From assembly GCA_946886245.1 (NCBI GenBank), contig CAMPIF010000154.1, forward strand, positions 1 through 8,806: a DNA stretch of 8,806 nt. Reading direction: 5' to 3'. Position numbers and translations under genes: made by a program. The notes under the pieces were generated by a model. It searched no databases. It worked only from the letters and a program-made list of their open reading frames with translations, and was not told the DNA's origin. The stretch is from Ectopseudomonas composti. GTDB taxonomy: Bacteria > Pseudomonadota > Gammaproteobacteria > Pseudomonadales > Pseudomonadaceae. Positions 7,641-8,806 of the stretch are shown piece by piece (position 1 is the stretch's first letter; every line of letters starts with the position of its first letter).

Positions 7641-7720
7641 TCATTTACAACTCGTAAACTCCGCGTCCTCGCCTGCTTTCGCCTTGCATGGCTCTAGCTC
7701 GCGAGATCGTGAGTCGGCTC
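7581..7720. repeat. Putative short inserted repeat element across the end of algG
   Basis: A perfect 9-bp inverted repeat, TCACGATCT at 7589-7597 and AGATCGTGA at 7704-7712, bounds about 124 bp. Next to each copy is a GAGCTC-like stretch (7581-7586 and, imperfectly, 7691-7700). Inside is a small hairpin, TTTAC at 7644-7648 and GTAAA at 7654-7658, placed immediately next to the algG stop codon. The segment codes for the atypical end of AlgG and supplies its stop codon. From memory it resembles a dispersed noncoding repeat found in Pseudomonas genomes, but I cannot confirm this. Exact ends are uncertain, and no target-site duplication is obvious. Confidence 0.5.
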
Positions 7721-8806
7721 CGAGCAGCTCGGGATCGATCGGGTCGATCAGCACGGGCAGGCGCTGGCGCACCATGAGGTCGAGGATTTCGTCCTGCTTC
7801 TCGCCGAGGATGCCGGCGAGTTGGATGCCGCTGCTCTTGCGCGGCGCGAGCATCTTCACGCGGTACAGCTCGACGGAAAGTGGCGAGTCGATGTTGATCG
7901 GGCTGGAGCCATTGCCGGCCAGGGTGCCGCCGACGATGATCATCGAGATCTTGGTGTCGAACGGGTCCAGTTGCAGGTCGCGGTCGGTGTCGGACAGGTC
8001 CTTGATGTGGCCGTACACGCCGGTGAGCTGATTCATCGCCGAGACGTTGTCGTACAGGCGGATGTTCTCGCTGTTGCGGATGCGGATGCCGTGGCGCTGG
8101 TTGCGCAGCACCTGGTTGCCCCACAGCAGGTTGTCGCCGCTCTCGTACAGGGTGATGCCGTCGGCATGATTGCCATGCACGCGGTTGTAGGCGATCAGGT
8201 TGTGCTCGCTGTTACGGTCGATCACCACCCCGGAGAGCTTGTTGTCGTAGCTCTCGTTGTTGAAGATCCAGCTGTCGTTGACCTCGCGCGAGATGATGAT
8301 GCCGTGCTTCTTCTTCGTACCGAACACGGTGTTCTCGGCGATGATCAGGCCGTGCGAGCGGTCGTGCGGGTCGATGCCGTAGACGATGTTGTCGCGGTAG
8401 GTGTTGCCCTTGATCACCACGTTCTGCGCTTCGTAGCAGTAGAAGCCGTACCAGTGGTCGACGAACTCCGAATCGATCAGCCAGCCGGTCGGTTCTTCAC
8501 GTTGCAGGCGCTCGTGCATGTTCGGCGTGTACTGGGTGATCGACACGCCATAGGACTTGGAGTTGTCGTAGCCCAGGCTGGTCAGCACGCTACCTGCGAT
8601 GTACAGCTCGCTGCCGCCCCAGGACACCAGGAACGGGCGGAACTCCTTGCCGTCGTCGCGCAGGGTCGCCGGGCCGTTGTCGGCCTCGCGCCAGGCGGTG
8701 ACGCGGGTGTCGGTGAGAAACATCAGGCCGTCGTTGACCAGGAACGCGCCGCGCTCCTGCGACAGGCGCAGTTCGCGGGTTTCCTTGCCGACGTGCAGCG
8801 CCGCGC
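7641..8806 (-). CDS. algG: Poly(beta-D-mannuronate) C5-epimerase AlgG (partial, 5' end outside window)
   Basis: AlgG is the periplasmic enzyme that converts D-mannuronate to L-guluronate in the polymer and is part of the export complex. The frame is open to the right edge (387 residues visible; the family is about 540), so the signal peptide and N-terminal part are missing. The visible part starts within the segment LRLSQERGAFLVNDG and continues through a right-handed parallel beta-helix with CASH-type repeats. The signature DPHDRSH (8372-8352) carries the catalytic His of the family, followed by KKKHGIIISREVNDS and ITLYESGDNLLWGN. Family similarity is clear to VLIDP near the end. After that come about 30 residues unlike the short P. 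aeruginosa tail, including two cysteines and ending in TSCK; they are encoded largely by the repeat-like element at 7581-7720. Catalytic residues are unaffected. Confidence 0.95.
   Translation of the reverse strand, partial: AALHVGKETRELRLSQERGAFLVNDGLMFLTDTRVTAWREADNGPATLRDDGKEFRPFLVSWGGSELYIAGSVLTSLGYDNSKSYGVSITQYTPNMHERLQREEPTGWLIDSEFVDHWYGFYCYEAQNVVIKGNTYRDNIVYGIDPHDRSHGLIIAENTVFGTKKKHGIIISREVNDSWIFNNESYDNKLSGVVIDRNSEHNLIAYNRVHGNHADGITLYESGDNLLWGNQVLRNQRHGIRIRNSENIRLYDNVSAMNQLTGVYGHIKDLSDTDRDLQLDPFDTKISMIIVGGTLAGNGSSPINIDSPLSVELYRVKMLAPRKSSGIQLAGILGEKQDEILDLMVRQRLPVLIDPIDPELLGADSRSRELEPCKAKAGEDAEFTSCK

Noticed and set aside
6086..7657. A 523-codon plus-strand reading frame opposite algX
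   Set aside because: It is the longest open frame in the window but mirrors algX codon structure, has no recognisable motif and overlaps a well-supported gene over its length.
1..8806. CRISPR arrays, tRNA or rRNA genes, transposases, phage or toxin-antitoxin genes
   Set aside because: No regularly spaced direct repeats, RNA-gene signatures or such protein motifs were seen; nearly all the sequence is accounted for by the seven alginate genes.

Overview
The window is GC-rich, with strong Shine-Dalgarno sites and protein sequences typical of the genus Pseudomonas. All seven genes lie on the minus strand and form the 3' part of the alginate biosynthesis operon. In transcription order (right to left) they are algG (cut by the right edge), algX, algL, algI, algJ, algF and algA, the order I know from Pseudomonas aeruginosa. 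The proteins differ from the P. aeruginosa versions in length and sequence, and the intergenic repeats do not look like that species. A member of the P. mendocina/oleovorans type of lineage is plausible, but this is inference. The genes expected upstream (algD, alg8, alg44, algK, algE) would lie beyond base 8806.

Layout. 8806-7641 is algG (C5-epimerase, 5' end missing). 7640-7559 is a junction made of repeat-like DNA that also runs into the end of algG. 7558-6128 is algX and 6117-5041 is algL, separated by 10 nt. 5040-4888 is an unusually wide junction holding a nested hairpin repeat. 4887-3436 is algI, 3422-2289 is algJ and 2262-1609 is algF, packed with gaps of 13 and 26 nt. 1608-1512 is a 97-nt gap, then 1511-75 is algA. 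A REP-like hairpin at 67-16 begins 7 nt after the algA stop.

How the genes work together. AlgA makes mannose-6-phosphate and GDP-mannose, the cytoplasmic precursor supply. The polymer is made and exported by products of the upstream genes. In the periplasm AlgG converts some mannuronate residues to guluronate. AlgI (membrane MBOAT), AlgJ, AlgF and AlgX form the O-acetylation branch. AlgL lyase removes polymer that is misrouted into the periplasm.

No unknown multi-gene system is evident; the coding content is a well-described pathway. The unusual part is at the gene junctions. Repeat-like elements sit at algG/algX, at algL/algI and after algA, and the first appears to have replaced the normal algG end, giving the protein a roughly 25-30 residue foreign tail with two cysteines.
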